From Hansfordia pulvinata (taxonomy: Eukaryota; Ascomycota; Sordariomycetes; Xylariales): a DNA stretch of 64,000 bases. The notes under the pieces are model-generated. The model saw only the letters and a program-made list of their open reading frames with translations, made no database searches and was not told the DNA's origin. The translations under genes and the position numbers were made by a program. Shown one piece after another: positions 26,028-38,217 of this stretch; position 1 is the first letter of the stretch, and every line of letters starts with the position of its first letter. Where the stretch lies: positions 1,015,001 through 1,079,000 of the forward strand of contig BJKQ01000006.1 in assembly GCA_006538405.1 (NCBI GenBank), read 5' to 3'.

Positions 26028-26670
26028 TTGGGGCGGGCGAGCGGCAGTCCCGTGTACACAAGCATATCGGATTATACGGATTCTACAGGGTAATGTTGGC
26101 GTGGTTGTCATGATTTTCATCGAGGCGTTCGCATGAGGGAGGCGTTCTCTGGGTAAAGGCGCGCGAGGCGAAAGCAAAGCTGCGTTTCCCCATCTTGCCC
26201 GTCGTTCTCTGCTGGCCAGCAGGCCAGTCACTTGGTCATTGAGGTGTGCAGAGTGAAAGCAATAGATTTGGCCGGCTCACCGCCGTGAAGGAAGATGAAG
26301 CATCGTGAAGCATCGTGAACGCTTTCGGCGCCTTGGTATCGAGCAGGCCACCGCGCATTTTGACATCCATTATCTGCTGAGGCGCCGATGCCGAGCATCC
26401 CGTCGACGAGCTGATTCAGGCACGACATGCGCAATGAGGTACTTACCTACTACCTACATACGCGTGCCCAAGAGAAGTGTCAGGTGTGCCTTCCTTCCTG
26501 AAAAGGACGTGCAGCTCGTTTTGAAGGTGGAAGTACCTGCACTCGTACGTGCCTATACCTTTCGTACCTTGGCCCGATACATGTATGTAAGTCACGGCTT
26601 GAGACATCCATTGGATGATGGCGGCAGTCGGCGGCCAAGGCTCCCCAGACAGCGCCGCGCACCGCCCACA

Positions 26671-27046
26671 TTAGAGCCAGACTATGAGTTCCCGTAACAC
26701 GATATACGTAGGGTCGGAATACCGAATTCGGATGCCAAGCTTTAAGCTAAGCCCTTTAAGGCCTTATGCAAGCTTCCTCTATCTTATGCAGTGTTCTAGT
26801 ATGTATCTTTTAAGCAGGGGTCCTATAAGCAGTAAAGCGTTAACATTTTTGGACGGTGAAGTGGAGTTTCAAGTGCTATACGAGGCTATCCGAATGTTGT
26901 TGCGCGCAACAACATTCGGAACGAATTTTGAACGCTAAAGTGGGTCAGAAGCGACCTAGAGAGACTTTGACCGGCCTAGTGGGGCTTTGCATGTATCCTT
27001 CTTTCCTGCGTATATCGTGTTACGGGAACTCATAGTCTGGCCCTTA
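26671..27046. mobile_element. MITE, PIF-Harbinger/Tourist-like, 370 bp with TTA target duplication
   Basis: Element body 26674-27043, flanked on both sides by TTA (26671-26673 and 27044-27046). The terminal inverted repeats are 35 bp, 26674-26708 and 27009-27043. They begin GRGCCAGACTATGAGTTCCC and match at all but one position. There is no transposase frame inside; the short interior frames have no motif. The interior is richer in A/T than its surroundings and contains a perfect palindrome. A 3-bp TTA duplication and a GGGCC-type end fit the PIF-Harbinger superfamily, but I cannot compare with other copies here. Confidence 0.9.
26890..26919. repeat. Perfect 30-bp palindrome inside the MITE
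   Basis: Two 15-bp arms with no spacer. The left arm is CCGAATGTTGTTGCG and the right arm is its exact reverse complement. The centre is GCGCGC-like. It could form a hairpin in single-stranded DNA or RNA. Confidence 0.97.
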
Positions 27047-28042
27047 ATGTCTGGTGGCCGTGCGAGGGAGCCCCATTCTCGGTCCTCCACTTGTCTCCTG
27101 ACTCGTAGGCAGACCGACAGCCAGACACCATGCCCTGATGGACCCCGCGTCTCGACTTGACCCTCAGAAGGTTTACTTCAAGGCACTCGACTGCCCTGCT
27201 TGCGCCTGGTCTTGCTCGGGTCGCTACGAGAACATCCAATGGCCCAGCTGTACTGACACACGCCACCTTAGGCACCCAAGGTAAGGTACCATGATTCCGG
27301 CTATCTTAGCACCTTGAGGTACCTTTCCAGGTACTAATAGACAAATACTTCTCTTTGAGGTACTCGCTATCTAAGGCTGATGTCATCACTTACATAGATC
27401 TCAGTTTGGAGGCAGGCGCAACATGTTGGTTTCTGCTCTCGTCGTCTGAACCCCCGCCTCGACTCCGGACGGCTCTCATAGGTATTCATCCTGTCGTCCT
27501 CGTCAGCTTGCTGCTGCTGCTGCTAACAGGTAAATACCTTAGTGGGTAGTAGGTACCTCGAGTGCGGTGACTTCCACCAGTTCTCCGCTCGGCCTTTTGT
27601 TGCGTCGCCGTACCCCTTCCATTGGGCTGGATCTGCTTCTCGACGCGGACCTCTTGGCTGCTTTGCATTGCCGCGGGGCTGCAGCCAATCAGAGCCCTCC
27701 AACACCGACACCGACACCGGCACCGGCAGCACCGCTACCACGACTGGCTAACCTGCGTCACCGCCGCCGTCGCGAGCCTCATCCCCATTTGTACGCAGTT
27801 GTCGGCTTCGCTAGCAGGCCATTTCCCTCGAATTCCTATTTCTTCCGTCGTGTCCTTCTCCTATCGTCGCGCACCCTGCCTCGGACAACTCTTCTCTTGC
27901 TTCCTTCGCGCCACCTCACCTCCTCGCCTTGTGCGCCTCCACGCCCTCCAAGTCATTAACAGCACTGACGACGGGTCGGTCGACCTTGGGATCCCCGATA
28001 CAGACGATAAACCGCCAGAGATCCCCACCAAACGCCGGCAAA

Positions 28043-28617
28043 ATGGTTGGAGGTGCGGCAAAGCGTATCAGCAAGGTTAGACAGACATCCCGCCTGTTCA
28101 CGGCCAACAATCCGGAGCGGCCTCATCATCGTCCCTCGACCGTGCATCCATCCAACCGTGCTAACAATCCAACCAGGAGCTGGCCGAGTGTGCCGAAACG
28201 CCTCCCGAGGGCATGACGGTGGCCCTGGCTAGCGAAGACGACCTGCACAACTGGCGCGTGCAGATGCGCGGGCCCAAGGGCACTCTCTACGAGGACGGCA
28301 GCTGGGAGATTCGTCTGCGCTTGCCCGCCGAGTACCCCTTCAAGCCGCCGGAGGTCTTCTTCGCCACCAAGATATTCCACCCGAATGTCGCCGATGACGA
28401 GCGTGGCGGCGTCTGCCTGGCCATCCTCAAGCCCGACGCCTGGAAGCCCCCGTGCCGTGTCCGCGCCGTCCTCGAGGCCCTGCGCCAGATCATCCTCGAG
28501 CCCAACCCCGACGACCCCCTCAACAACATCGCCGCCGACAAGTACCTCAACGACTATGCTTCGTACAAGGAATGGGTCGCCAAGTACATCAAGGACCACG
28601 CGTCTGCGGGCAAATAG
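28043..28617 (+). CDS. Ubiquitin-conjugating enzyme E2
   Basis: 157 residues. Exon 1 is 28043-28075 (MVGGAAKRISK) and exon 2 is 28177-28617. The intron starts GTTAGA and ends AACCAG. The E2 fold is clear: a PAEYPFKPPEVFF core, the HPN motif in KIFHPNV, and the active-site cysteine in GGVCLAILK. An AWKPP block follows the active site, resembling the WKP of UBE2L3-type enzymes rather than the WSP of Ubc4/Ubc5. This hints at, but does not prove, work with RBR or HECT-type ligases. The enzyme accepts ubiquitin from E1 as a thioester. The tail after the last helix is short (HASAGK), with no membrane anchor. The start is the only ATG giving a proper first helix through the splice. Confidence 0.93.
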
Positions 28618-29966
28618 CACACTCAAGCCCTTCTCGTGACTTCACACAGGCGAATTCACTGAACACCGTCCCGATGCCTGTCGGATTTGTACTCGGCCTC
28701 GTTCTTTGACCTGGGTTCCTCGACTCGAAAGTACTGGGCGCTTTAGGCAGCCACCCAGGCTGTGCTGCAGACGGATGCAGCACTCCGATCAAGGTCTTTG
28801 GGTCCGCGGCAGCCGAGGTTTACCTAATATACAAGCCAGACGTCTTGGAAACGACGGGGCCTCGTTTGCGCCAGGGACAGCTGAGCTGAGGTCGAACTCA
28901 GGGCTGGTTGACCGGCCGGCCGCAGCATCACTGTGTGTCAACGCAGTCGACTTATATGGACATGTTCTCCTTCACCAAGAGAGCGGTGCTCAGAAGAACT
29001 TTGGCATTACAGCGGACCATCTGAAGAGATCGATATCGATGTGCCCAGCCGGAGGACTTGGTGTGGTCGTCGCAGTGCATATCTCTTCAAAGATAGGTAG
29101 ACGCAGTATGGAGTCAATTCGACAGTGATCCAAGCTGCCTGCTTCGTTTCTGGCTTGCAGACGGTCACCTCGAGCGTAACCAAAGGCCAAGGTTCGAGGC
29201 ATCTGAAAGCCTGCCTGCCCTATCTTACCCAGTGCTGTCCACTCCGTCCTCGGCACGGCCATACATGGACCCATGAGTTCATATAATGCAAGCACGGCAC
29301 AGTCTACGGTACGTCAGCACAGAACACAGAGCGTAAAACGAGCAGGAACAACGCCAATGCGTGCAGATGGGAATATTCTTCTCAGAGTCTATGTACAGAT
29401 CCATCTTGCTCTCTGGTTAATCAGCGCAGCCGACTTTTGAACTATGTATGGGTAATAGTGAAAATGAAAACTTTTGACCCCAACTGAGAAGCATTTCTAT
29501 CAATCCGCTTCGCTAAGGCACGTGAGGAAAAAGACAAATGGAACCCTTGGTATCTGGGTCGCCGCCCACCGGAACATAGGAAAGTATGCCTTGATTTCGT
29601 CCTGTACGCATTCCAGGCCTGGGATCGAAAATCAGAAATATTCGCCAAGACAATGTGCCTGCCTGTCAGTGCAAATGCGTGTATGCGCGCCCCCGTACTC
29701 ATGATTCGGCCTCATCTTTCCTCGCTCGCCGGAGTTTCTTCTCTCATGCTGGCCATCGACCTTTGTCATACGAATCAAATCATGTTCTTCTTCCTGCGCC
29801 GCCACCAAGATCATTATGTGTCGTTAAAAAGGAAACGGGTATGTTGCCATCGATGCGCCGCCCACTCGCAACATGTCATTGCAGAAACCTGCTGCCTGTG
29901 TCGTCCGGAGTTGTGCGAAGATTCCAAAACAAATGTGGTTGAAAGAATGGTTGGTGCGCCTAGGCG
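28618..29966. other. Convergent intergenic stretch, no supported gene
   Basis: 3' flanks of the E2 gene (+) and the TBC gene (-). Short frames on both strands have mixed composition and no motifs. GC content is lower than in the coding parts. Confidence 0.6.
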
Positions 29967-32900
29967 CTAAACGACCTCGACAGCCTGGACCTTCTCTCTC
30001 CGCCGACCGAAGAGGGTGCCCTTCCGCTTGACTTCGAGATCAGGCTCGGTGACGCCTCGAATGAGCTTCTCCTTCTCGCTTTTGACGTGGTTCCTCCGCT
30101 CTTGCCGCTTATGCTCGATTGTGTCCTGGCTGATGTGGCCGAAGCCATTCCGACGCTTGAAACAAGCCTCCATAAGGGCATTGGCGTCGATGAGTTTGCG
30201 GGGAATGGTTTGAACCACCTGGAAAATTTCCATAGGGTCGCCCACAGACCTAATCTCGTTCTCGCCCAGCTTGAAAATGGTCATGGCGATGCGAAACAGT
30301 GTCTTGGAGCCTTCGTAGAAAAAGACATCCCAAACCCGGAGAGTGCTTTCGATGGGAAGCGTACCAATGAAGCAGCTCATGAACCAAGCCGTCATGCAAA
30401 GCGTGATAGGTGGCAGGCGAGTCTCGACCTTGAGTTTGCCTCGGCGAGTCCGGCTTGGTCTTGCCGCATCCGAACCATCAAGTTCCCCTCCGATTTTGGC
30501 GAAAACGGCCGGCATCGACTCTCTCAATGACGACATGAGGACTCCCAGATCGACGTTGGCGCCCTCGAGACTGGTCTCGTGAGTTCCGGGCAGATATACT
30601 CGCGTGATGATGTTGAGAAGCCAAAAGGCATGCTCTTCCGAATCCACAAACAGCAGCAGCAGCCCAGCAAGAAAGTTGAGGGACTGGCAGTAGCCGATCT
30701 TGGGGTTGTATATCGAAAAGGCCCGTAGCACTCGTCGCAGAGAAGAGATCATGGGGGTTTCACCTTGGTTTCGGCTGTGACCGTTGGCGTTCGTGAGGGT
30801 TTGCTGGCTGACGCGAGTTTCGGTGGCGTCGCTGACTACTGGCGCTGTGGTGCCAGAACGGAAATGCATGTTGTCGGGGAAGGTCCGGTGGAGGTCGCGT
30901 TCGATGGCCTCGATATCGATGTCCTTAGCTTGCCGAGTTGTGAGGTCATCGTACAGACCGGGATGCTTGGCCAGAATGGCTGGACCACCAGCATAGTAGA
31001 ACCATGCGGCGCCTCTCCACTCAGGGGGAATGCCTTTTCGCACGAAGCGCTTGGTTTTGGCATTCCGAGGCGGGAAACGGATGGGGCCGTCGGTTATCAG
31101 GCTGTGCTCCTTCATGTAGGCTGTCCACTTCTTCTTTCGCCGGTCCAGGTATTCCGTGTAGCCGTCGTTCCATGTTTCGAACTGTTCACGGGTGAGGTAT
31201 TGTGTCTGTTTGCGGAAGCCATAGCGATCGCGGCCGTCCTCGGTGGTCAAGGTTGCGTTGGTCTGTCTTCGCTGGGGTGGTGGAATGTCGCGCGCTTTCT
31301 CTTCCTCCTCGACATCGACAGCCGTGCCCGAGTCATGCTTCGTACTCGGCTCTGTAGTATCAGTGCCGTCAGACTGTGATCCAGCTGACAGTCCAGAAGT
31401 CCGAAAGATGGCAGTAGAGTCCCGCACGATGGGAGCGGCATCGTTCGGCGCCAAATGCGGTTCGCATGGTGGCGCGGGTGCCGGTTGTGAAGTCCAGACA
31501 TCGGCCTGGGCTGCTGGCGACTTGGGCGGAAGTGGAAGAGGATCTGTCATGGCTTCTAGTACGGCTGTTCTGCGAGCAATATCCGACCGTGCGGTGGCAG
31601 GTCTGGAGTCTGGCTCCGGGTCCTCGTCTTCTTGGTCTGTGTCGTCTTCGAACCCCTTTTCGTACATTCCCATAACATCCTCGACACTGAAACCGTCGTC
31701 CACTGGGCCGTACATCGATGTGCGTGAGCTGCTCTTCGTCGCCACGCTGCTTCTCTCGGTGCCTATCGTATTAGGGGTGGTGGAAACAGAGAGCTGGGAT
31801 CGGTAACTGGATCTCAGCTCGTCTGCAGGCATCGAGACCATGTGATGCAGAGGGTCCAGGGTGTCTCGCACCAATGTAGGCCCACTGCTATCCGAACGCA
31901 TGTACTGCAAGTTGGGTCGAACCGCCGGTGGAGGCTGCTGGCGAGCTTTGGATCGAGGGCTGTCACCGGGCCGAGACGGGTTGGATGCAAAGGTCGCGAT
32001 CGATTGATTTGAGGTCGTGGATTGGGCCCTTTCTCGGGGCCATGAAGCTGTATGGTTGGGAGGCATGATATCGAGGTACGATGGGTCGGAGCTGGGATGG
32101 TTCGCGGAGGCCGCTCGCATGCCTTCTGGATTTATCGGTCTTGTGCCTGCGCTGACTTGCCTGGGACGAGAAAAATTCTCTATTGGCATGGCCTCTGCTG
32201 TCGGAGCCGGCCGCACGTCGGAGTTGTTGGTACTAGATGCAGGTGTAGGCAGCGGGGAAAACCCATCTCTCGATTCCGAAGAGAACGACTGGCTGCGGCG
32301 GTAGGGTCTGTAGGGGCGAACTCTGGGCGGATGCAGAGCAGGATATGCGTGGGCTTCGTGGGCGGCAGCTCGGGCTGTCTGGCTGCGGGTGACGGCGTGT
32401 TTTTGAGGAAGGGAGTCCCAGCGAGGAGAGGGCAGCGGAGACGGAATAGGGCTGGCGGCGCTGTGGGCTGTCAAGGGCGTGGGAGGACCCGAGGGAGGCA
32501 GTGGCATGTTCGAGGGCGAAGGAGGAATGGCACGGGTGTTGACGGCCAGGTGCGAGGGTCTTGTCGAGCGTAGGTCGGAGCTGGAGGCAGCGGCTCGCAG
32601 TGGTGAAGCGGGAGTCTGTTTCGAATCCTTCACGCGACCGGAAGGAGCTGGGATTCTCTGGGGCTGAAGGGGCTGGTTTGGGTCCACGGCGAGCGCTCTT
32701 GGGCTGTGGCGTGCAGGACTGAGTTGTCTCCTAGCATTGGGAGGGAGGTGAGGGCGAGTGGGAGAGACGGAAAAGGGCGTGGTGGGCGTGACAGTCGCCG
32801 AAGAGGATGGTGATAGTGCGTTGGTCGTTATAATACGCGAGGGTGCTGCAGGTGCAGGTGCTGGTGTTGGTACTCCGCCAAAGGCAATCCCATAACCGCC

Positions 32901-32984
32901 GCGCTGTGGATGGTCGGACATTGTAGCGGGGCCTGCTACGACGACCGGGTGGGATTGCAGAGGCGTTGGCAGCGTGCGCGCCAT
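29967..32984 (-). CDS. TBC-domain Rab GTPase-activating protein
   Basis: Intronless, 1005 residues. The first 580 residues are Ser/Pro-rich and probably disordered, with many SP/TP sites. The TBC domain follows (about 650-930). It begins KGIPPEWRGAAWFYYAGG, has the arginine finger in IERDLHRTFPDN, and the glutamine finger in IGYCQSLNFLAGLLL. Later marks are EEHAFWLLNII, TAWFMSCFIGTLPIESTLRVWDVFF and FRIAMTIFKL. Such proteins switch off Rab GTPases in membrane traffic; the block around the arginine finger resembles the Gyp3/Msb3 group, but the Rab target is not shown. A charged tail (about 945-1005) follows. The first ATG (MARTLPTP) and a second one 21 codons on (MSDHPQRGG) are both possible starts. 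Confidence 0.92.
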   Translation of the reverse strand: MARTLPTPLQSHPVVVAGPATMSDHPQRGGYGIAFGGVPTPAPAPAAPSRIITTNALSPSSSATVTPTTPFSVSPTRPHLPPNARRQLSPARHSPRALAVDPNQPLQPQRIPAPSGRVKDSKQTPASPLRAAASSSDLRSTRPSHLAVNTRAIPPSPSNMPLPPSGPPTPLTAHSAASPIPSPLPSPRWDSLPQKHAVTRSQTARAAAHEAHAYPALHPPRVRPYRPYRRSQSFSSESRDGFSPLPTPASSTNNSDVRPAPTAEAMPIENFSRPRQVSAGTRPINPEGMRAASANHPSSDPSYLDIMPPNHTASWPRERAQSTTSNQSIATFASNPSRPGDSPRSKARQQPPPAVRPNLQYMRSDSSGPTLVRDTLDPLHHMVSMPADELRSSYRSQLSVSTTPNTIGTERSSVATKSSSRTSMYGPVDDGFSVEDVMGMYEKGFEDDTDQEDEDPEPDSRPATARSDIARRTAVLEAMTDPLPLPPKSPAAQADVWTSQPAPAPPCEPHLAPNDAAPIVRDSTAIFRTSGLSAGSQSDGTDTTEPSTKHDSGTAVDVEEEEKARDIPPPQRRQTNATLTTEDGRDRYGFRKQTQYLTREQFETWNDGYTEYLDRRKKKWTAYMKEHSLITDGPIRFPPRNAKTKRFVRKGIPPEWRGAAWFYYAGGPAILAKHPGLYDDLTTRQAKDIDIEAIERDLHRTFPDNMHFRSGTTAPVVSDATETRVSQQTLTNANGHSRNQGETPMISSLRRVLRAFSIYNPKIGYCQSLNFLAGLLLLFVDSEEHAFWLLNIITRVYLPGTHETSLEGANVDLGVLMSSLRESMPAVFAKIGGELDGSDAARPSRTRRGKLKVETRLPPITLCMTAWFMSCFIGTLPIESTLRVWDVFFYEGSKTLFRIAMTIFKLGENEIRSVGDPMEIFQVVQTIPRKLIDANALMEACFKRRNGFGHISQDTIEHKRQERRNHVKSEKEKLIRGVTEPDLEVKRKGTLFGRRREKVQAVEVV

Positions 32985-33226
32985 GGCAGGCGTTGAGGAG
33001 GGCGGCTAGCCAAGTGACGCCCACGCTCGCGGCGGTGTTGGCGAGCGACGAAGGGGACCGAGCAGCAGCAGGGCCGTCTTTTGTTAGGAAAGGAGATCCA
33101 AGCTGGGCACCTTGTAATAAATGCACAGGTCACCCGTGCCCGTCTGCGGTCCGCTGGGTGAACCTGTGCTTGCGCCCGTGCTTGGAAGTAAATCTCGGTC
33201 GGGGAAGGCGAGCGCTAGGCAAGGGT

Positions 33227-33250
33227 GGGGGGGGGGGGGGGGGGGGGGGG
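33227..33250. repeat. Poly-G run (24 nt)
   Basis: An uninterrupted G run about 245 bp upstream of the TBC gene start. It is poly-C on that gene's strand. Confidence 0.9.
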
Positions 33251-36200
33251 CAGCTCATCAATTACCAAGGGCAGGCGACGAGACAGCCAGGGTGCGAACC
33301 AAGTAGCCGGAAAACGAACAGAGCGGCGAGCCTAGCCGTGACGTTGTTGCGCCGTACGTCGAGCCACCAAAGACGCGGAGGTCGATTCAGGGGGTCGGGG
33401 CTCCGTAATCAGAAGTTTCTGAAGAGGGCTCTCGGTTCCAAGGTGCTATTATTACTCGCCCGATTCGAATCCAGCCGAGCGGGAACTTGGCCGCCAGGGA
33501 TATGCAGGGCGCCAATCAATCGCCCGGCTGCTGCAGGTACAGATGCGCCCCAGTTGGCGCAACGGATCCTGTCAGATGGGGGTAGATGAACCCTTGGTGA
33601 GGGCCGAGAAAAGGCTGGCCAGGGCAGAATCCCGCTGCCCCAAAAGTCCCCAGAAGTTTGCAGTGGGAAGGAGGGCGATTCGGGGTCGCAACGGCCTGGA
33701 GATTTGATGGGGAGCGCGCCAAGTGTGAAATAGGCTGCGAAGCACGCCGAGCAAAGGAACAATCCGACGAAACCCGGGTCATGGGCGGCGCACAGCAGCG
33801 GGGGGGCAAGGTCGGTTCTGCGCGAGTGGGTGTCTACGGAGTAATGAGAATTTAACCAGCCGACTGGAAGCCGAATGCAAGGTTGTGATTGTTTGTTTGC
33901 ATGGGATCGGGGCGAGTGAGACCTGCAAACGACGATAAACTGCGTAGCACGCTGCTGTGGGCACAGCGATGTGATGAGCAAATGACGAGATATGTGTGCT
34001 GGAGTGCTGATGTGTCTCGGTGGTGGTCGGCATTCATTGAATGAATTAATCACCCGTCGAGGAATGGGACCGGCTGCAAGTGCACGGGCACTCAAGAGGC
34101 GGGTGCCGGAGAAAATACTGCTGCTGCTAGTGCTGGTTTGGAGTGAGGAAAACGAGGGCGATGGCGACGGTCGGTCAAATGCACGATTTGGACAGTGCGG
34201 TAAGTCGTGGTAGAGAGCAGACAAAGCCGTGCTGACTGGCAGTGGAGGTGAGTTGGTGGTGGCGGAAGCGATTGATGAGAGATGAGACAGGTTCAGTGAG
34301 GTCCAAGGCAGCAAGATCGGATCAGAACCGTGCGGCGCATCAACGGGGAGAGGCCAGATGAAACGTCGGACGGGGAAGTGATCAGTGCGGCGGTGATTCG
34401 GGCGTCGATGGTAGGGAGTAGAGAGGTCGACGGTGACGAGTGGCGGCTTGGACAGGGAGCATCCATACCAGGTAGAAGCTCTTGACTCCCAGCTGCCGTC
34501 TTGGTTCGGGAGGGGGGGTGGATCAGCTGAGACGTGCAGAGATGAGCTGCCTCGCGTTCTCCAGATGAGGGCCGGCTGTTCTTGCTGGCGGCGGCGGCGG
34601 CGGCGGCACACAGACTCGTTACTCGTACTGGGCGAGGCGAGGTGCAGTGATGTGACGAGATTGGGAGGGGGTGTGGGAAGAGGGTCGCGAGCGTCGACCT
34701 GAGCCGGCAGAGCGTGCAGAGAAGAAGGGAACGCGTGTCTCAGTGCGGGCGGCAGCGAAGTCAGACAAGCAATATGAAAACTGGAAGCGACGGGACCTAT
34801 CGAGTGTCGAGCACGGCGGAAGGGGCAGCCGGCGGCGGCGGCGGCGATGGTGTGCGCTGTGTGATGGCAGGGACGCGGCGCGGAAGCAGCAAGCAGCGAC
34901 TGCGAGTACCCGGCTGCAGGTGGGGGGAGAGAAGGAACGAACGGCACGTTGAGTGGTGATGTCTGCACCCGACCTATAAGGTTACTAAGGTACCTACATA
35001 CATGTACGTAACGTAAAAAGAAGCACCTTACCTTACGCACGCAGCCTGTCGTGACGCTCAACTTCAACGTCAATCGTGTTCCTGCAGTGGAAGAGACCAG
35101 GAGTCGTCCAACAGCGCGCATCAATCCAAGGCAGCGAGAATGGAACTGCTGCAGTTGCTACTCGCAATGCTGTGCAACGCAGGCCAGGGCCACTTCAAGA
35201 GGCACGGGAGGACGAGGACCTGAATCGAGTGGGTACCCGAGGTAGTACCTGACCCCAGGTATGACCGGGAGTGGATGGGAGGGCTGGATCAAGGCGAACG
35301 CGGTACGAGCACTCGGGAAGCGAGAAAGATGGAAGTCACGATATCACGTCCGTTTCCCAGGTCCTTTGGATACAGGCAATGGCCGAACATGTACCGTTAC
35401 TTACCAGAACGTGGAAGGCTTCGGTTTCCGGCAACCTACATGTAGGTAACATGCGTTCCGTAAGGTACCTGCGGCTATAGGTAACAGCGGAGGGCGGACG
35501 CGAACTACTGCATTGTCGGCCCCGTACGGTACACATGCGCATGCATCAGCGGACTGGGATGCGATGGAAGCTGGGGATGAGCACAGGCACGGCTGCATCC
35601 ATCTCGACGGAACTGGAACTGAGGGGGAGCACAGACTTGCGTGGAGAGCGGCACCATGTGTTACAAGTACTCTTGCCCAGACTCTGCATTGCTGGGTGGT
35701 GGGTGGGCAGAGACGCAGACGGACAAGATTCATATCACGTAGTCATACATACGAATATGCCCACACTCATCCCTCATTCAAAGGCCCCACGAGTGCCTAC
35801 ACCATCCTTTGCAGACATCCGCAATACGGGTGAGTTGGCGCGGCCGCGAAAAATATTCAAATCAAAACAAAAGGCGGGGGCACACGCGACACGACACGGT
35901 TCGACACGATCTGTGGCCGGCGGCTAGACCGATTTGATAATAAGACAACAACGATCAAAGCGATCAGGTCCGTCGTCTACGGACCATGAGTTCTCGTACG
36001 AGTACAGCCTCGCCTCGCCTCGCCTCGCGTCCAATGGTGAGGGGAAAAAAAATCCAACTTATTAGTGCTCGCTGGCTCGGCACTGGCACCGTATTCGTTT
36101 GATGCTCGGTCGATTTTGCTGCCTTTCTTTTATTGCTGGTCGGCGCTGGCTCTGGTTTTTTGTCTCTCTCTTTTCGCCCCCCTTCGCTTCCTCTGTCGCT

Positions 36201-38175
36201 CTCGCTCTTCCCGCTCACCAGTCTAGCTACGAGTAGTGCCCACGTTGAGAGCTTGAGCTAAAATTCGAGTGGGTGCCACGGTTAGGCTGTAGTGGCTGTT
36301 TTTTCAGATTAACGGCGGGCGGATCTCCCGGGGACAGGCCTCGACGATCGCCGTCATGGCCAGCCTCGCCAGTCCAGCCCACCGACGAATCTGCGGAGGC
36401 CCTGGCTACTCGTACCTCTTCACGGTCTGACGAAACCCTCCGACTGGCGACGAGCAGCCCGAAGCGCTGCGCCGCACAAGACGCTCAGCGACCTCGACCC
36501 TGGAAGACTCTCGGGATGAAAGCCCGTGGCCTCGGCTGCCCCACGACGCAAACCAGCATCATCCAGGATGAAGGGGCCACCGCCCGGTCCGGGGGCAGAG
36601 AAACAAAACAACCAGAGAACCAGATGCGGCCTTCGGGTCGTTTGACGCCTGTGGGCTCTCGGAATTGGACTTGGGCGGGGTACGAGAGGACTTTGCAACA
36701 GGAGCAGCCAATTGGTCGGTGTGGACGTCATCGTCAGTCTCTTCTTCCGTTCTCTTTCTTCTCCCCCGTGCTCCCCTGCCCAGCTGTCATAAGGGGGGGG
36801 CGCTGTGGTGGTTTATTTCTTTTTCTGCAATCCTCTGCCCGTGCTGCCCATACTCGCTTACCCCAACCTCGACCTCTGCCCAGTGCGGTACGAGCACTCG
36901 TATCATACGCGCGAGCACGCCTGTCGAGTCGGTCAGCAGCGTGGAAGATGGGATGGGGGAGATCTTCGATTTACCTTTGCTGACCAGGGTCGGCCCTGGG
37001 TCGCGCTCTCTCCCCGGAGCTCCCGCATGAGGTGATCGGCGGCGCGCTGCGATTGGCAGGCTTTGTTCCGGCGCCGTTCAAAGAGGAAAGGGGACAGAAC
37101 AATTCCAATAGTCCCCCCCGCCCGCAATCTCTCTGCGGCCCCCGAGTCTGCTCTGCGCGAGTCTCTCGCCCTTGCGCCTCAAAACTCAACCGTCATGATG
37201 TCAACACCAGCGGCGTCAACCGCCTGCTGCCCGTTCTGGAGCGCCCTTCAATTTCACCCTCCGCCGGCCATCCTGCTAATAACTTGGAATTGTACTCGAA
37301 CCTCTGCACAAGCAGCAGTACGAGCAGGCAACCGCTGTTGAGCCTGCGATCGCTTGCGGCTACCAGAGCGTGCCAGCCTGCAAGAGGACTGGCTCGACGC
37401 CGGTGGCACCCAGGATCATGGTTCAACTGCTGACCGACCTGCCTTATTTGTATCATCATACTCGCAAGTCCGGAGAACGCCTACAAGTACTGGTAGGAGC
37501 AATCGCAAGTCGCGGCGGCGAGCGGAGACGGGCCCTTCCGGACCGGTTCCGTTCTCTCTATTTCCATTTTCCGCCAACAGCCCCCAACTATGTCGCCTTG
37601 TCTGGCTGGCTCCACAGCCAGGCACTCGTAGGATAGGTACCTACATACGGTAACCAGGCCCTCTTGCAGGTGCGGGCCCTCAGGGAGCATCAGTTCTGCC
37701 GCTGGCGGTCGGCCTTGGTGAGCAGCATTGCGGGAATGGAGACACGAGCGAGACCATGATGTTGGCTGAGCTGCAGCCGCCGGTGAGGACGAAGGAAGGA
37801 CCCGGGGGCGATGTGAGTTGTCAACGCCGTGGGCAGCCTGCCCTGGTCCGCCGGCACCCCCGGGGCTCTCTCTTCCAAAGGCTGTCTCCAATCTCGCACA
37901 CCCCAGTGGCCCCTACGATACTCCGTCCTCCCCCATCCCCGAGCCTTACCGGCCCGCCGGGTCGCGGGCCTCTTAGCAGGCCCAGCTCGCTGCTAGCGCC
38001 GCCCACAGAGCCCGTTAGCGATGGGGCCCATTCCAGGATCCTGGGAGCTTGCTTGCCTGCCTGCCAGGCCCAGCTCCGCAGGCCAATCTTGGACTTTCGC
38101 CCCCCTCCCCCACCCCCGGTCGCGCGCCGAGAGGAGCATGAAAAATGGGAATTTGTTCTCACTTTTCCTCTCTGC

Positions 38176-38217
38176 TTCCGTTGTTATTGTTGTTGTTGTT
38201 GTTGTTGTTGTTGTTAT
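38176..38217. repeat. (GTT)n microsatellite
   Basis: About 13 GTT-type units with two ATT changes, in the gene-poor region. Confidence 0.9.

Larger units (their letters stand above)
26028..28042. other. Intergenic region holding a MITE
   Basis: Two kilobases between BRF1 and the E2 gene. The region includes the MITE at 26674-27043. GGTACC/CTTAGG motif copies lie at about 27285-27335 and 27535-27560. A CT-rich E2 promoter and leader occupies about 27700-28040. No other gene is supported. Confidence 0.6.

Noticed and set aside
29185..29200. GGTTCGAGG resembling a tRNA B box
   Set aside because: No cloverleaf could be drawn around it.
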